Below are positions 25,705-35,218 of a stretch of DNA of 64,000 nucleotides, piece by piece. The position numbers were made by a program, and so were the translations under genes. The notes beneath the pieces were generated by a model that made no database searches, was not told the origin of the DNA, and was given only the letters and a program-made list of their open reading frames with translations. How positions within the stretch are numbered: position 1 is the stretch's first letter; every line of letters starts with the position of its first letter. Source of the stretch: an uncultured Roseateles sp. Lineage in GTDB: Bacteria; Pseudomonadota; Gammaproteobacteria; Burkholderiales; Burkholderiaceae_C. The stretch covers positions 39,864-103,863 of the forward strand of contig NZ_CAMFJS010000018.1 of NCBI RefSeq assembly GCF_945956965.1. The letters are read 5' to 3'.

Positions 25705-26235
25705 ATGAAGTTTAAGAAGATTTCTAGTGTGCTGGCCCTGGCGGCCGCATTTGCGTCTACCGGCGCGATGGCCGATGACCAGAATGTGACCTTTGTCAGT
25801 GCCTCCGGTGGTGCAGCCCAAGCTGGCAACACGGTTTGGACTGCCGCTTTCCAGAGCGTGGGCACTGCTCTGGCCGGTGGTGACGATGTCATCAGCTTCC
25901 TTGGCCTGAACAGCGGGAAATACAACTTCCAACTGAACTTGTCGGGTCAGAACTTCATTCTGGGTGATCTGACCCTGAACGGCACCAAAGCCAATTTCGG
26001 TCAGTACGGCAATTTCAGCTTTGGCTTCCTGGAAGGCACAGACAATGCGCCTTTCGTGCTGAAAATCGTTGGCAACAACCCGATCTCTACGATTCAAGCC
26101 GCATATTCGGGCAACTTGACGGTGACGAAAGTCCCTGGCGCCGCACCACCAGTTCCAGAGCCGGAAACCTATGCCATGCTGCTGGCAGGTTTGGCAGGCA
26201 TCGCTTTCGTGGCCAAGCGTCGTCGCGTGGTCTGA
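25705..26235 (+). CDS. PEP-CTERM sorting domain protein
   Basis: An exported 176-residue protein with a signal peptide (VLALAAAFASTGAMA then DDQN) and a C-terminal PEP-CTERM tail: VPEPETYAML, a hydrophobic span (LLAGLAGIAFVA) and basic KRRRVV. Such tails are recognised by an exosortase and the mature protein is released to the surface or exopolysaccharide matrix. The core (residues about 25-140) is Gly, Asn and Phe rich with alternating strands (NVTFVSASGG, YNFQLNLSGQNF, NFSFGFLEG). It looks like the FxDxF-type PEP-CTERM group, although I do not see a perfect FxDxF. The ribosome site AGAGGAA is six bases before the ATG. It is monocistronic with a strong terminator. No exosortase is in the window. 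Confidence 0.88.
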   Translation: MKFKKISSVLALAAAFASTGAMADDQNVTFVSASGGAAQAGNTVWTAAFQSVGTALAGGDDVISFLGLNSGKYNFQLNLSGQNFILGDLTLNGTKANFGQYGNFSFGFLEGTDNAPFVLKIVGNNPISTIQAAYSGNLTVTKVPGAAPPVPEPETYAMLLAGLAGIAFVAKRRRVV

Positions 26236-26284
26236 GAAAGCAGCGAGGGGTGGAGTTGGGCTTGAACGCCCAATCCAAAAAACG

Positions 26285-26311
26285 AAGAGCGCCGATTGGC
26301 GCTCTTTTTTT
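26285..26311 (+). terminator. Rho-independent terminator after PEP-CTERM gene
   Basis: Nine-base stem AAGAGCGCC/GGCGCTCTT, GATT loop, run of eight T. It can also serve pyrD from the other side. Confidence 0.88.
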
Positions 26312-26361
26312 GTCCGGCAGGCGGAAGAGTGGCGCCCGGCTTTAGCGGCGCAGCCAGAGGC

Positions 26362-27402
26362 TCAGACCCGCGCCAAGGCGCGCGCGCATTCGTTCACCAG
26401 GGCCGGGCCCTTGTAGATCAGGCCGGTGTAGATCTGTACCAGGTCGGCGCCGGCCTGCACCTTGGCGCGGGCGTCCTCGCCGCTCATCACACCGCCCACG
26501 CCGATGATGGGGTAGCCACTGCCGAGCGCTGCGCGCAGCAGGCGGATGACGCGATTGCTGGCCTCAAACACCGGCTTGCCCGACAAGCCGCCGGTTTCAT
26601 CGGCATGGGGCAGGCCTTTGACCGCCTCGCGGGCAATGGTGGTGTTGGTGGCGATGACGCCGTCAATGCCATTGGACTTGAGCGTCTGGGCGATCACGCC
26701 GACCTGTTCTTCATCCAGATCGGGGGCGATCTTGACGAACATGGGCACGTGGCGGCCGGAGGCTGTTTGCAACTGGAGCTTGCGGGCCTGCAGCGCGCCC
26801 AGCAGGGCGTCCAGGGCCGCGTCGCTTTGCAGCGCGCGCAGATTCTTGGTGTTGGGGCTGGAGATATTGACCGTGATGTAGTCGGCATGCGGGAACACGC
26901 CTTCCAGGCCGATCAGGTAGTCATCCACCGCGTTCTCGATCGGCGTGGCCGCGTTCTTGCCGATGTTCAGGCCCACCAAACCGCCACAGGCGCGGAAGGA
27001 GCGGGCGCGCTGCACATTGCCCAGGAAGCTGGCCAGGCCTTCGTTATTGAAGCCCAGGCGGTTGATCAAGGCTTGCGCCTCGGGCAGGCGGAACATGCGC
27101 GGCTTGTCATTGCCCGGCTGGCCCTTGGGCGTGACCGTGCCGACTTCGATGAAGCCAAAGCCCATGGCACCCAGCCCATCGATGCAGCGGCCGTTCTTGT
27201 CCAGGCCAGCGGCCAAACCGATGCGGTTGGGGAACTTCAGGCCGGCCAGTTCCAGCGGATCCTGAACGCGCGGCTGCGACCACAGGCATTGCGCCGGGGT
27301 GTTCTGCAGCTTGGCGATAGAGCCCAAGGTGAGCTCGTGGGCATGCTCGGGATCAAGGCCGAACAAAAAAGGGCGGGTGAGGGCGTAGGGAATCAAAGAC
27401 AT
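26362..27402 (-). CDS. pyrD: Dihydroorotate dehydrogenase (quinone), class 2
   Basis: Membrane-associated flavoenzyme of pyrimidine synthesis, oxidising dihydroorotate with quinone. The 346 residues include the class 2 N-terminal helices ([23 protein letters not shown]). FMN and substrate motifs are [47 protein letters not shown] (catalytic serine), IATNTT and [17 protein letters not shown] lies six bases before the ATG and there is no Shine-Dalgarno sequence. Confidence 0.96.
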   Translation of the reverse strand: MSLIPYALTRPFLFGLDPEHAHELTLGSIAKLQNTPAQCLWSQPRVQDPLELAGLKFPNRIGLAAGLDKNGRCIDGLGAMGFGFIEVGTVTPKGQPGNDKPRMFRLPEAQALINRLGFNNEGLASFLGNVQRARSFRACGGLVGLNIGKNAATPIENAVDDYLIGLEGVFPHADYITVNISSPNTKNLRALQSDAALDALLGALQARKLQLQTASGRHVPMFVKIAPDLDEEQVGVIAQTLKSNGIDGVIATNTTIAREAVKGLPHADETGGLSGKPVFEASNRVIRLLRAALGSGYPIIGVGGVMSGEDARAKVQAGADLVQIYTGLIYKGPALVNECARALARV

Positions 27403-27408
27403 GGCTGA

Positions 27409-27414
27409 ATTGTC
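27409..27414 (-). promoter_or_regulatory. -10-like hexamer 6 bases before pyrD start
   Basis: Minus-strand GACAAT, six bases, then ATG; no Shine-Dalgarno sequence. Near-leaderless pattern. Confidence 0.35.
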
Positions 27415-27607
27415 GCATTCGGCGCCGCACCCCAGGACTTGGGCGCTTGCTTCATGCGTGTTGGCGCATCAGGCTTTAATACTTGGCGGGGCTTCGCCGC
27501 TTCGCAGCAATGCCGTCGGACCTGCTGATTAGCAAGTCGGCGTGGCAGATGCTGCACCGGAGCAGGCGTTGATAATGGGGCCAACCAAGAAGATGTAGGA
27601 GCCCCGC

Positions 27608-28741
27608 ATGAAGCCTTTGGACGATCCCCGCCACGACCGCGAAGTCGGTTCGCGCGATGAGACCCGCGACACCACCCGCACCGACGACACCCGCATCGGC
27701 GCCGTGCGCCCCTTGATCTCCCCCGCCTTGCTGCTTGATGAGCTGCCGCCGCCGGATGCGGCGCTGGAGTTGGTGGAGCGCGCCCGCCGCGACATCAGCG
27801 CGGTGCTGCATGGCCGGGACGACCGCTTGCTGGTGGTGGTGGGGCCTTGCTCCATCCACGACCACGAGCAGGCGATGGACTATGCCCGCTTACTCAAAGG
27901 CCTCAACGATGAGTTGAAGGGCGATCTGTTGCTGGTGATGCGCGTCTACTTCGAGAAGCCACGCACCACTGTGGGCTGGAAGGGCTATATCAACGACCCG
28001 CGCCTGGACGGCAGCTTCCACATGAACGAAGGCCTGCGCCTGGCGCGCAAGCTTTTGCTGGACGTGACCAGCCTGGGCCTGCCGGCCGGCACCGAGTTCC
28101 TCGACCTGCTGTCGCCCCAATACATCTCTGACCTGATCGCCTGGGGCGCGATTGGTGCGCGTACCACCGAGAGCCAAAGCCATCGTCAGCTCGCCTCGGG
28201 CATGAGCTGCCCGGTGGGCTTTAAGAATGGCACCGACGGCGGCATCAAGGTCGCCAGCGACGCGGTGCTAGCCGCGAGCGCCAGCCACGCCTTCATGGGC
28301 ATGACCAAGATGGGCGCAGCGGCCATCTTTGAGACCCGCGGCAATGATGACTGCCACATCATTCTGCGCGGCGGCAAGAGCCCCAATTACGATGCCGCTT
28401 CGGTGGAAGCGGCCTGCGCGGCCATGCGTTCGGCGGGCTTGCGCGAGCAAGTGATGGTGGACTTCTCGCATGCCAATTCGAGCAAGAAGTTTGAGCGCCA
28501 GATCGATGTGGGCCGCGATGTGGCGGCGCAGATCGCGAGCGGCGACGCACGCATCACCGGCGTGATGATCGAATCGCATCTGCAACCCGGCCGCCAAGAC
28601 CTGGCCGAGGGCCAGACCAAGGCCGATCTGCTGCCCGGCGTGTCCATCACCGATGCCTGCCTGGGCTGGAGTCAGACCGAGCCCCTGCTGCGCGAACTGG
28701 CAGCTGCGGTGCGCAACCGGCGCCAAGCCCGACGCAGCTGA
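27608..28741 (+). CDS. 3-deoxy-7-phosphoheptulonate synthase (DAHP synthase, type I)
   Basis: First enzyme of aromatic amino acid synthesis, condensing phosphoenolpyruvate and erythrose 4-phosphate. The 377-residue product is of the AroF/G/H type: VVGPCSIHDH, MRVYFEKPRTTVGWKGYINDP split over two strands, GARTTESQ, SCPVGFKNGTDG, FETRGNDDCHIILRGG and DFSHANS. The N-terminal 35 residues are polar and charged (RHDREVGSRDETRD), slightly longer than usual. Which feedback amino acid applies is not clear from sequence. A GATAAT hexamer at 27571-27576 and a GTAGGA ribosome site give a normal short leader. Confidence 0.94.
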   Translation: MKPLDDPRHDREVGSRDETRDTTRTDDTRIGAVRPLISPALLLDELPPPDAALELVERARRDISAVLHGRDDRLLVVVGPCSIHDHEQAMDYARLLKGLNDELKGDLLLVMRVYFEKPRTTVGWKGYINDPRLDGSFHMNEGLRLARKLLLDVTSLGLPAGTEFLDLLSPQYISDLIAWGAIGARTTESQSHRQLASGMSCPVGFKNGTDGGIKVASDAVLAASASHAFMGMTKMGAAAIFETRGNDDCHIILRGGKSPNYDAASVEAACAAMRSAGLREQVMVDFSHANSSKKFERQIDVGRDVAAQIASGDARITGVMIESHLQPGRQDLAEGQTKADLLPGVSITDACLGWSQTEPLLRELAAAVRNRRQARRS

Positions 28742-28807
28742 CGCCGTAAATCGCCGTCTTCACGCCCGCGGCTAGCGTTTGGTCGCAAGCCCGTCGTGTC
28801 GGCGGCC

Positions 28808-28857
28808 TCGCTTGCCTAGAGTTCGGTCATCCCAACCCGAGTTCTAGAGGCAAGCGA
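28808..28857 (+). promoter_or_regulatory. Hairpin covering ribosome site and start of DUF2141 gene
   Basis: Perfect ten-base inverted repeat TCGCTTGCCT (28808-28817) and AGGCAAGCGA (28848-28857), with 30 bases between. The right arm includes the end of the AGAGG ribosome site, the spacer and the A of the ATG. If formed in mRNA it would hide the initiation region; as DNA it could be an operator. Confidence 0.5.
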
Positions 28858-29300
28858 TGAAACCCAAGTCTTTCACTGTGATGATCACCCTGGCAGCCGC
28901 GGCGCTGGGCTTGAGTCCTTCGGCCCGAGCGGCAGACCTGGAGCTGGTGGTGAGCGGTATCACCCAAAGCCAGGGCCAGATCATGGTGGCGGTGTATGCC
29001 GATGCCGCCAGCTGGCTGGCGAAGCCGGTAGCCTTGGCCCGCGCACAAGCGGTCGAGCAAAAAGACGGGCGCCTGATCATCAGCCTGAACAAGGTGCCAG
29101 TCGCAGACGCGAGCAGCGTGGCTCTGAGCATCTTTCACGATGTCAACGGGAACGGCCGCCTGGACACGAACGCCATGGGCATGCCCACCGAGCCGTACGC
29201 CTTCTCCAACAATGCCAGCGGCATGTTCGGCCCGCCCAGCTTTGAGAAGGCGCAAGTCAGCGTCAAGCCTGGCGCCCGTATCAGCGTGCAGTTCAACTGA
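28857..29300 (+). CDS. DUF2141 family exported protein
   Basis: A 147-residue exported protein. The signal peptide ends near residue 25 (LSPSARA then ADLEL). The DUF2141 pattern is clear: a first strand LELVVSGITQSQGQIMVAVY, FHDVNGNGRLDTNAMGMPTEPYAFSNN broken by a short loop, then GPPSFEKAQVSV. Function of the family is unknown; the HDxNxNGxLD stretch looks like a metal-binding loop. In other bacteria these genes often neighbour carotenoid oxygenase or other isoprenoid-related genes, and here the carotenoid oxygenase gene follows 14 bases later. A hairpin covers its ribosome site. Confidence 0.85.
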   Translation: MKPKSFTVMITLAAAALGLSPSARAADLELVVSGITQSQGQIMVAVYADAASWLAKPVALARAQAVEQKDGRLIISLNKVPVADASSVALSIFHDVNGNGRLDTNAMGMPTEPYAFSNNASGMFGPPSFEKAQVSVKPGARISVQFN

Positions 29301-29314
29301 GCCAGGGGGACGCG

Positions 29315-30820
29315 ATGAGCATGCAAAGACGCGATCTCTTCAAGGCCGGCTTGGCCGGTGCTGCCAGCTTGGCTGGCTTGGACCCGGTACTGGCGGCGTT
29401 GGCCCCCTCGGCCACTCAGCCTTTCAGCCGCGCGCCCGAACTGGCGCCGCTGCTTGGTTTGCCCGGCCAAGACCTGCAGGCCTCAAACCTCAAGGTGGAA
29501 GGTAAGTTGCCCGCCGGCCTGCGCGGCGTGTATTACAAGAACGGCCCGGCCTTGATGGCGCGAGGCGATGAGCGTTATCGCCATTGGTTTGACGGCGATG
29601 GCCTGCTGCAAGCCTGGACCTTTGGCGATGCTGGCGTGAGCCATCAGGCGCGCTTTGTGCAAACGGCCAAATTCAAGGCCGAGACAGCGGCGGGGCGCTT
29701 TCTGGTGCCGGGCTTCGGCACGCCGATTCCGCCTCGCAAGCCGGTGCGCGGCGCCGACGATATGAACACGGCCAATACCAGCGTGCTGCGCCAGGGCGAC
29801 AAGCTTTACGCCCTCTGGGAGGGCGGCAGTGCCTATGAGCTGGACCCCGCCACCCTGCAGACGCGCGGCCCGAAGAGCTGGTCGCCCGAACTCGCCGGCA
29901 TGCCTTTTTCTGCCCACCCCAAGGTGGTGGTGGACGGCACGGTGTGGAACTTCGGCGCCTTCGGCACCCGCATGGCGCTGTACTAGATTTCGCCCCAGGG
30001 TCAGGTCTTGCGCAGCACGGTGTTTGAAGCACCGGGTGCCATCGGCATGGTGCATGACTTCGCGGTGTCGCAGCGCTATCTGGTGTTTTTGCTGGCGCCG
30101 ATTCACATCGACCAGCAGGCCTTGCGCGCGGGAGAGAGCCTGTCTGGTGCGATGCGCTGGCAGGGCCAGGAGGCCACCCGCGTCTTGGTGGTGGACAAGG
30201 CCGACTTCGAGCGCCGCCGGGTGCTGGAGATACCGGCCGCCATGGTCTTTCACTTCGGCAATGCCTGGGACGATGGTCAGACCCTGCAGCTGGACTATGT
30301 GCAAAACCGGGAGCTGCCGCAGGCCCAGCTGGCACTCACGCAAATCATGCGCGGCGAGCGCCCGTCCGCCGCGCAGCGCAACACCACCCCGCGCTTCATG
30401 CGCATCGACCTGGCCAGCGGCCGCATTGAGCTGCGCAGCCGCGATGAGGTGGTGGAGTTCCCGGTGGTCGATCCGCGCGTGGTGGCGCAGCGCTACCGCC
30501 ATGTTTACTACCCCACAGCCATCGACATTGGCGAGCGCTGGGGCTTTAACGGCCTGCTGCATCTGGATCTGGAGAGCGGAAAGCGCCAACGCTTTTGCTT
30601 TGGCGAAGAGGTGGTGGTGGAGGAGCATGTGCTGGTGCCCAAGCCCGGCAGCCGGGTGGAAGGCGAGGGCTGGTTGCTGGGCCTGTGCTTTGATAGCCGG
30701 CGCCAGCTCAGCTTCGCCAGCGTCTTTGATGCCCAGGCCATCAGCGCCGGCCCCATCGCCAAGGTGTGGCTGCCCTACTTGGCCACCTACGGCTTTCACG
30801 GCAAGTTTTACGCCGCTTGA
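29315..30820 (+). pseudogene. Carotenoid oxygenase interrupted by one in-frame TAG
   Basis: Carotenoid cleavage oxygenase family, 501 codons, but codon 224 (29984-29986) is TAG. Reading continues in the same frame to 30820 with clear family sequence on both sides. Iron ligands fall on both sides: His201 (SAHPK) before, then His247 (GMVHDF), His313 (FHFGNA) and His495 (GFHGKF) after. The N-terminus has a Tat-type signal (RRDLFKAG at residues 5-12). Local context is ALY-stop-ISPQGQ, so a single change from Tyr, Gln or Trp explains it. The rest shows no frameshift or decay, so the mutation is recent or a sequencing error. As written, the product would be a 223-residue fragment with one iron ligand. 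It is co-oriented with and 14 bases after the DUF2141 gene. Confidence 0.88.
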
Positions 30821-30884
30821 TGGGGCAGGCTGGCGTGGCTTGGGATAATGCTGCCCATCCTCCTCACTTTTTCGAAGCACAGCC

Positions 30885-31547
30885 ATGACCCAAGACGAAC
30901 TCAAGACCCTGGTGGGCCAAGCCGCCCTGCAATACGTGGCCGCCGGCAGCATCATCGGCGTTGGCACCGGATCCACCGTGGACAAGTTCATTGACGCGCT
31001 GGCCGCCAGCGGTATCCAGATCAAGGGCGCGGTCAGCAGCTCGGTGCGCTCCACCGAGCGCATGAAGGCTTTGGGCATCACCGTGTTTGAAGCGGCCGAG
31101 GTCGAGTCCCTGGGCGTTTACATCGACGGCGCGGATGAGATCGACCATGGCGGCCACATGATCAAGGGCGGCGGCGCGGCGCTGACGCGCGAGAAGATCG
31201 TGGCCGACCTGGCCGAGCAATTCATTTGCATCGCCGACGCCTCCAAGCTCGTCGACGTGCTGGGGCAGTTCCCCTTGCCGGTGGAAGTGATTCCCATGGC
31301 CGCAGCCCAGATCGCGCGCCGCTTTGCCGCCCTGGGTGCCAGCGCCACCCTGCGCGCCGGCGTGGTGACGGATAACAGCTGCCACATCCTCGATGTGCGC
31401 GGCCTGCAGATCAAGGATGCCAAGGCCTTCGAGTCCGATGTGAATCAATGGCCCGGTGTGGTGACCGTCGGCGTGTTTGCCCGCAACCGTGCATCCGTGT
31501 GCTTGCTGGGTACGGCCGAAGGCGTCAAGACGCTGAAGTTCGACTGA
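30885..31547 (+). CDS. rpiA: Ribose-5-phosphate isomerase A
   Basis: Interconverts ribose 5-phosphate and ribulose 5-phosphate in the pentose phosphate pathway. It has 220 residues. Motifs are [12 protein letters not shown] (phosphate loop), [28 protein letters not shown] split at the catalytic Asp/Glu region, and [22 protein letters not shown] hexamer at 30843-30848 is a likely -10 box with a leader of about 30 bases. A terminator follows. Confidence 0.95.
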   Translation: MTQDELKTLVGQAALQYVAAGSIIGVGTGSTVDKFIDALAASGIQIKGAVSSSVRSTERMKALGITVFEAAEVESLGVYIDGADEIDHGGHMIKGGGAALTREKIVADLAEQFICIADASKLVDVLGQFPLPVEVIPMAAAQIARRFAALGASATLRAGVVTDNSCHILDVRGLQIKDAKAFESDVNQWPGVVTVGVFARNRASVCLLGTAEGVKTLKFD

Positions 31548-31583
31548 GCAAGGCGCTGTGGCGGCATGACCGTCGGAAAAAAG

Positions 31584-31609
31584 AAAAAGCCCCGTGAGGG
31601 GCTTTTTTC
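31584..31609. terminator. Terminator between rpiA and chemoreceptor gene
   Basis: Stem AAAAAGCCCC/GGGGCTTTTT with GTGA loop and T/A runs on both sides, so it can act on both convergent genes. Confidence 0.88.
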
Positions 31610-31639
31610 TTGTCTGTGCTTGCGCCGTTTGGCGAGGCT

Positions 31640-33190
31640 TTAAAGGCGGAACACCGAGATGGCCGCGGCCAGGCGGGCAGATTGATCGCGCAGGCTCTCG
31701 GCGGCGGCGGCTGACTCTTCGACCAGCGCGGCGTTCTGCTGCGTCATCTGGTCCAGCTGGTTCATCGCCGCGTTGATTTGATGAATGCCATCGCTCTGCT
31801 CGCGGGACGCGGCGCTGATTTCACCAATCACATCGGACACGCGTTGAACGCTGGCCACGATGTCGTTCATGGTGCTGCCGGCGTCTTGCACCAGGCGGGT
31901 ACCGGACTCGACCCGATCCGCGCTGGCGCCGATCAGCACCTTGATCTCTTTGGCGGCTTCGGCCGAGCGTTGGGCCAGCGAGCGCACTTCGCTGGCCACC
32001 ACCGCAAAGCCGCGACCTTGTTCGCCGGCGCGGGCGGCCTCAACCGCCGCATTCAGCGCCAGGATATTGGTCTGGAAGGCGATGCCGTCGATGGTGCCGA
32101 TGATGTCGTTGATGCGGCGTGAGCTCGTGTTGATCTCTTCCATGGTGCTGACCACCTGGGCCACCACCACGCCGCCGCGCCGGGCCACTTCCCCGGCGGA
32201 GCTGGCCAGCTGATTGGCCGTCACGGCCGATTCGGCCGTCTGGCGCACGGTGCCGGTGAGTTGGGTCATGGAGGCGGCCGCTTCTTGCAGATTCGAGGCA
32301 GTCTGCTCGGTGCGTGCCGAGAGGTCGTGATTGCCAGTCGCAATCTCGGCGCTGGCCGTGCTGATGCTGTCGGTGGAGCTGCGCACCTCGCCAATCAGGC
32401 GGATCAGTGCTTGCTGCATGGTCTGTTGCGACTGCAGCAACTGCCCGGTCTCATCCTGGCTGCTGACGTGGATGGTCTGGCTCAGGTCGAAGTTGGCAAT
32501 TGCATTGGACACCTCCGCCGCCTTGCGCAGTGGCCCGGTGATGGAGCGGGTCAACCAAAACGCCAAGCTGGCGCCCACAGCCAGAGCGCAGAGCGAAAAC
32601 ACCAGCAAGCCAGTACGGGCTTTTTGGATGGCCTCTTCATTGCGGGTGGCGCTTTGGTCCAGCTGCCGGCGTTGCATGTCCACCAACTCGCGCAAAGCTT
32701 CTTGATAAGTCTTGGCCATGGGCACGAATTCGGCGTCGAAGATCTCGCGGGCCTTGGCGTCGTCACCGGCCTTCTTGGCGGCCGTCATCGCATCGCGGGC
32801 GCTGATATAGGCCTTGCGGGTTTTGCCGATCTCCTCGAAATGCGCCTTCTCCTCGGGCGTGCTCAACATGGCCTCGACCTTCTTCTGCAACTCGCTGGTC
32901 TGGGCGGCCGAGGCCGCGGCGATGCTGGCGAAGTACTTGGCCAGTTTGTCGTCGCTGGCCACGGCCACGGCCGTGTTGCGGATGATGCCGGTGGAGACAT
33001 TGCGGTGCCAGTCGCTGGACAGGCGCTCCGAAACCAGATTGACTTGGTACATCTCATTCGCCTCGGCCGCAACGCGCTTGAGCGTCCAGTAGCCGAGTGC
33101 CGAGCCTGCCAAAGAGATGAGCAAAACGGCGGAAAGCACAAGGCCGAGACGTTGGCCGATGCTGCGGCCGCTCAGGGAGATGAATGACAT
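31640..33190 (-). CDS. Methyl-accepting chemotaxis protein (tandem paralogue 1)
   Basis: Inner-membrane chemoreceptor of 516 residues. Span 1 is near residues 14-34 ([21 protein letters not shown]). A four-helix periplasmic sensor follows to about residue 190, then span 2 ([21 protein letters not shown]), a HAMP domain ([24 protein letters not shown]) and a long cytoplasmic coiled coil. The signalling tip is complete: [20 protein letters not shown] and the [11 protein letters not shown] stretch. The C-terminus ends VFRL without a CheR/CheB-binding pentapeptide. The sensor resembles the 4HB_MCP type; its ligand is unknown. It lies beside a same-length paralogue at 33569-35119. A sigma-28-like promoter lies upstream. 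Confidence 0.93.
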   Translation of the reverse strand: MSFISLSGRSIGQRLGLVLSAVLLISLAGSALGYWTLKRVAAEANEMYQVNLVSERLSSDWHRNVSTGIIRNTAVAVASDDKLAKYFASIAAASAAQTSELQKKVEAMLSTPEEKAHFEEIGKTRKAYISARDAMTAAKKAGDDAKAREIFDAEFVPMAKTYQEALRELVDMQRRQLDQSATRNEEAIQKARTGLLVFSLCALAVGASLAFWLTRSITGPLRKAAEVSNAIANFDLSQTIHVSSQDETGQLLQSQQTMQQALIRLIGEVRSSTDSISTASAEIATGNHDLSARTEQTASNLQEAAASMTQLTGTVRQTAESAVTANQLASSAGEVARRGGVVVAQVVSTMEEINTSSRRINDIIGTIDGIAFQTNILALNAAVEAARAGEQGRGFAVVASEVRSLAQRSAEAAKEIKVLIGASADRVESGTRLVQDAGSTMNDIVASVQRVSDVIGEISAASREQSDGIHQINAAMNQLDQMTQQNAALVEESAAAAESLRDQSARLAAAISVFRL

Positions 33191-33276
33191 AGATGGACTG
33201 CTTCCAAGACAAAGTCACCGGCTGCGCAGGGGCGCGCGAGCCGGTACATCAATCGATAGGGGGGATGACTGGTATG

Positions 33277-33303
33277 TTATCGGTATCGTCTTCCCGGGCT
33301 TGA
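33277..33303 (-). promoter_or_regulatory. Sigma-28-like promoter upstream of chemoreceptor 1
   Basis: On the minus strand TCAAGCCC, 11 bases, then ACCGATAA. The -10 octamer matches the flagellar consensus GCCGATAA at seven of eight positions; the -35 element is weaker (TCAAG). It lies about 90 bases from the start codon, which fits a chemotaxis gene. Confidence 0.4.
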
Positions 33304-33430
33304 GCAAGGCCGGCGCTGGCGCGTCTTTGTGCACGCTTTGCGCGAGCAGTCGCTCGCTGTGAGGCCGGCGGCTGTTGGTTTGCCGCGAATGCTGAGCCAG
33401 CTTGCCGGGTCGATGCTGGACTTGGACTTG

Positions 33431-33480
33431 GGCTTGGCTTGGCTTGGCTTGAGTTGGCTTGAGTTGGCTTGAGTTGGCTG
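33431..33480 (+). repeat. Short tandem repeat (GGCTT then GAGTTGGCTT units)
   Basis: Four GGCTT-type units run directly into three copies of the ten-base unit GAGTTGGCTT (the last ends in G). It lies between two genes, so repeat number is likely to vary between strains without effect on coding. Confidence 0.85.
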
Positions 33481-33511
33481 TGGCTCGGCCTGTGCGGCCC
33501 GCCGAGAAAAC

Positions 33512-33534
33512 AAAAAAGCCCCGTCAGGGGCTTT
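33512..33534 (-). terminator. Terminator of chemoreceptor 2
   Basis: Stem AAAGCCCC/GGGGCTTT with GTCA loop; on the minus strand it ends in six T. It lies 35 bases after the stop at 33569. Confidence 0.8.
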
Positions 33535-33568
33535 GCGCTTGGTGGGTTTGCGTGGCTGCGGGCCAGCT

Positions 33569-35119
33569 TCAGAGGCGGAACACCGAGATGGCCGAGGCGA
33601 GCCGTGCGGATTGGTCGCGCAGGCTTTCCGCAGCGGCGGCGGACTCTTCCACCAGGGCCGCGTTCTGCTGCGTCATCTGGTCCAGTTGGCCAACGGCGCT
33701 ATTGACTTGATCAATGCCATCACTCTGCTCGCGCGAGGCGGTGCTGATCTCGGCAATGATGTCCGACACCCGCTGCACGCTGGCAACGATATCGCTCATG
33801 GTGGTGCCGGCGTTTTGCACCAGCTGCGTGCCGGACTCCACCCGTTCGGCGCTGGCGCCGATCAGGGTCTTGATTTCCTTGGCCGCTTCGGCCGAACGCT
33901 GGGCTAGGCTGCGCACCTCGGAGGCCACGACCGCAAAGCCGCGACCCTGCTCGCCGGCACGCGCGGCTTCCACCGCGGCATTCAGCGCCAGGATATTGGT
34001 CTGGAAGGCGATGCCATCGATGGTGCCGATGATGTCGGTGATGCGGCGCGAGCTGGCGCTGATGTCCTCCATGGTGCTGACCACCTGGGCCACCACCGTG
34101 CCGCCGCGGCGTGCCACCTCGGCGGCCGAGTTGGCGAGCTGATTGGCGGTGACGGCCGACTCCGCGGTCTGGCGCACGGTGCCGGTCAGCTGGGCCATGG
34201 AGGCCGCAGCTTCTTGCAGGCTGGAGGCGGTTTGTTCGGTGCGGGCCGACAGGTCGTGATTGCCGGTGGCAATCTCCGCGCTGGCGGTGCTGATGCTGTC
34301 GGTGGAGCTGCGCACCTCGCCGATCAGGCGAATCAGCGATTCCTGCATGGTCTTCTGGGCTTGCTGCAGCCGGCCGGTTTCATCGTCTGACTCCACCTCG
34401 ATCTTGCGGCTGAGGTCAAAGTGCGCAATCGCGTCGGCAGACGCGGCCGCGTGGCCCAATGGTTTGGCGATGGAGTGTGTCAGGCGCAGGGCCAGGGTCG
34501 CGCCAACCAGCAGGGCGCAGGCCGAGAAGATCAGCAGGGCAATCCGCGCTTCGCGATTGGTTTGCGCCACCCGTTTGGCCGCGGCGTCCAGCTGATTGCG
34601 CTCTTCTTGCACGATCTGTTTGATGCTGTCCTGGAACTGCGCTGCCGCAGGCAAAAACTGCTGCTTGAAGATGTCCTCGGCGCGCTCTGCGTCGCCGGCC
34701 TTTTTGGCTTGCGTCAAGGCGTCGCGGGAGGCCAGATAGGGCTTGCGGTTCTGGCTCAGCTGTTCGAACAGCTTGCGCTCTTCCGGGCTGGTGAGCAGGG
34801 CGTCCAGCTGCTTTTGCAGCTCGCTGGACTGGCGGGTGGATTCGGCCGCGGCCGTGCTGAAGTACTCGGCCAAGCTATTGTCTTTGCTGACAGCGATGGC
34901 GGTGGAGCGGTTGATGCCGCTGACGATATTGCGCTGCCAGTCGCCGGCCAGGCGCTCGGAGAGCAGGGTCTCTTCATACATGGTGGCGGTTTCACCCGCC
35001 ACTTTATGCAGCGACCAATAGCCCATGGCAGAACCCGCCAGGGCAATCAGCAAGACGATGGAGAAAGCGATATTCAAACGGCGCCCAATCGAGCGGCCGG
35101 ACAACAAGGTGACGGACAT
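33569..35119 (-). CDS. Methyl-accepting chemotaxis protein (tandem paralogue 2)
   Basis: Chemoreceptor of 516 residues from the start at 35119, exactly the length of its neighbour. An earlier in-frame ATG at 35191 adds a non-homologous arginine-rich leader. Same plan: span 1 ([17 protein letters not shown]), sensor, span 2 ([20 protein letters not shown]), HAMP, signalling coil with the conserved [20 protein letters not shown] tip, and C-terminal VFRL. Cytoplasmic halves of the two receptors are almost identical, whereas the periplasmic sensors differ (for example [15 protein letters not shown] against [13 protein letters not shown]). This is duplication followed by sensor divergence. Ligand unknown. 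Confidence 0.93.
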   Translation of the reverse strand: MSVTLLSGRSIGRRLNIAFSIVLLIALAGSAMGYWSLHKVAGETATMYEETLLSERLAGDWQRNIVSGINRSTAIAVSKDNSLAEYFSTAAAESTRQSSELQKQLDALLTSPEERKLFEQLSQNRKPYLASRDALTQAKKAGDAERAEDIFKQQFLPAAAQFQDSIKQIVQEERNQLDAAAKRVAQTNREARIALLIFSACALLVGATLALRLTHSIAKPLGHAAASADAIAHFDLSRKIEVESDDETGRLQQAQKTMQESLIRLIGEVRSSTDSISTASAEIATGNHDLSARTEQTASSLQEAAASMAQLTGTVRQTAESAVTANQLANSAAEVARRGGTVVAQVVSTMEDISASSRRITDIIGTIDGIAFQTNILALNAAVEAARAGEQGRGFAVVASEVRSLAQRSAEAAKEIKTLIGASAERVESGTQLVQNAGTTMSDIVASVQRVSDIIAEISTASREQSDGIDQVNSAVGQLDQMTQQNAALVEESAAAAESLRDQSARLASAISVFRL

Positions 35120-35218
35120 GCAAACTCTTTTCAGGAAAGGTCGAGTCGCGAACCGATGCGACTGAGGGGGAGGTCCCTGGCAGATCGACAAACCCTGATG
35201 GAAATGAAGGTCATGTGT

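Larger units (their letters stand above)
33191..33568. other. Intergenic region between the two tandem chemoreceptor genes
   Basis: 378 bases with no gene. It contains the sigma-28-like site of receptor 1, the GGCTT/GAGTTGGCTT tandem repeat and the terminator of receptor 2, each listed separately. Confidence 0.7.

Noticed and set aside
29315..30820. TAG as a reassigned or selenocysteine-like codon
   Set aside because: TAG is used as a normal stop for the deacetylase and the beta-lactamase here, and TAG does not encode selenocysteine; pyrrolysine machinery is not expected in this group.
29483..31081. Minus-strand open frame of 532 codons across the carotenoid oxygenase and rpiA
   Set aside because: It crosses two genes on the other strand and its translation is arginine/histidine/glutamine rich without domains.
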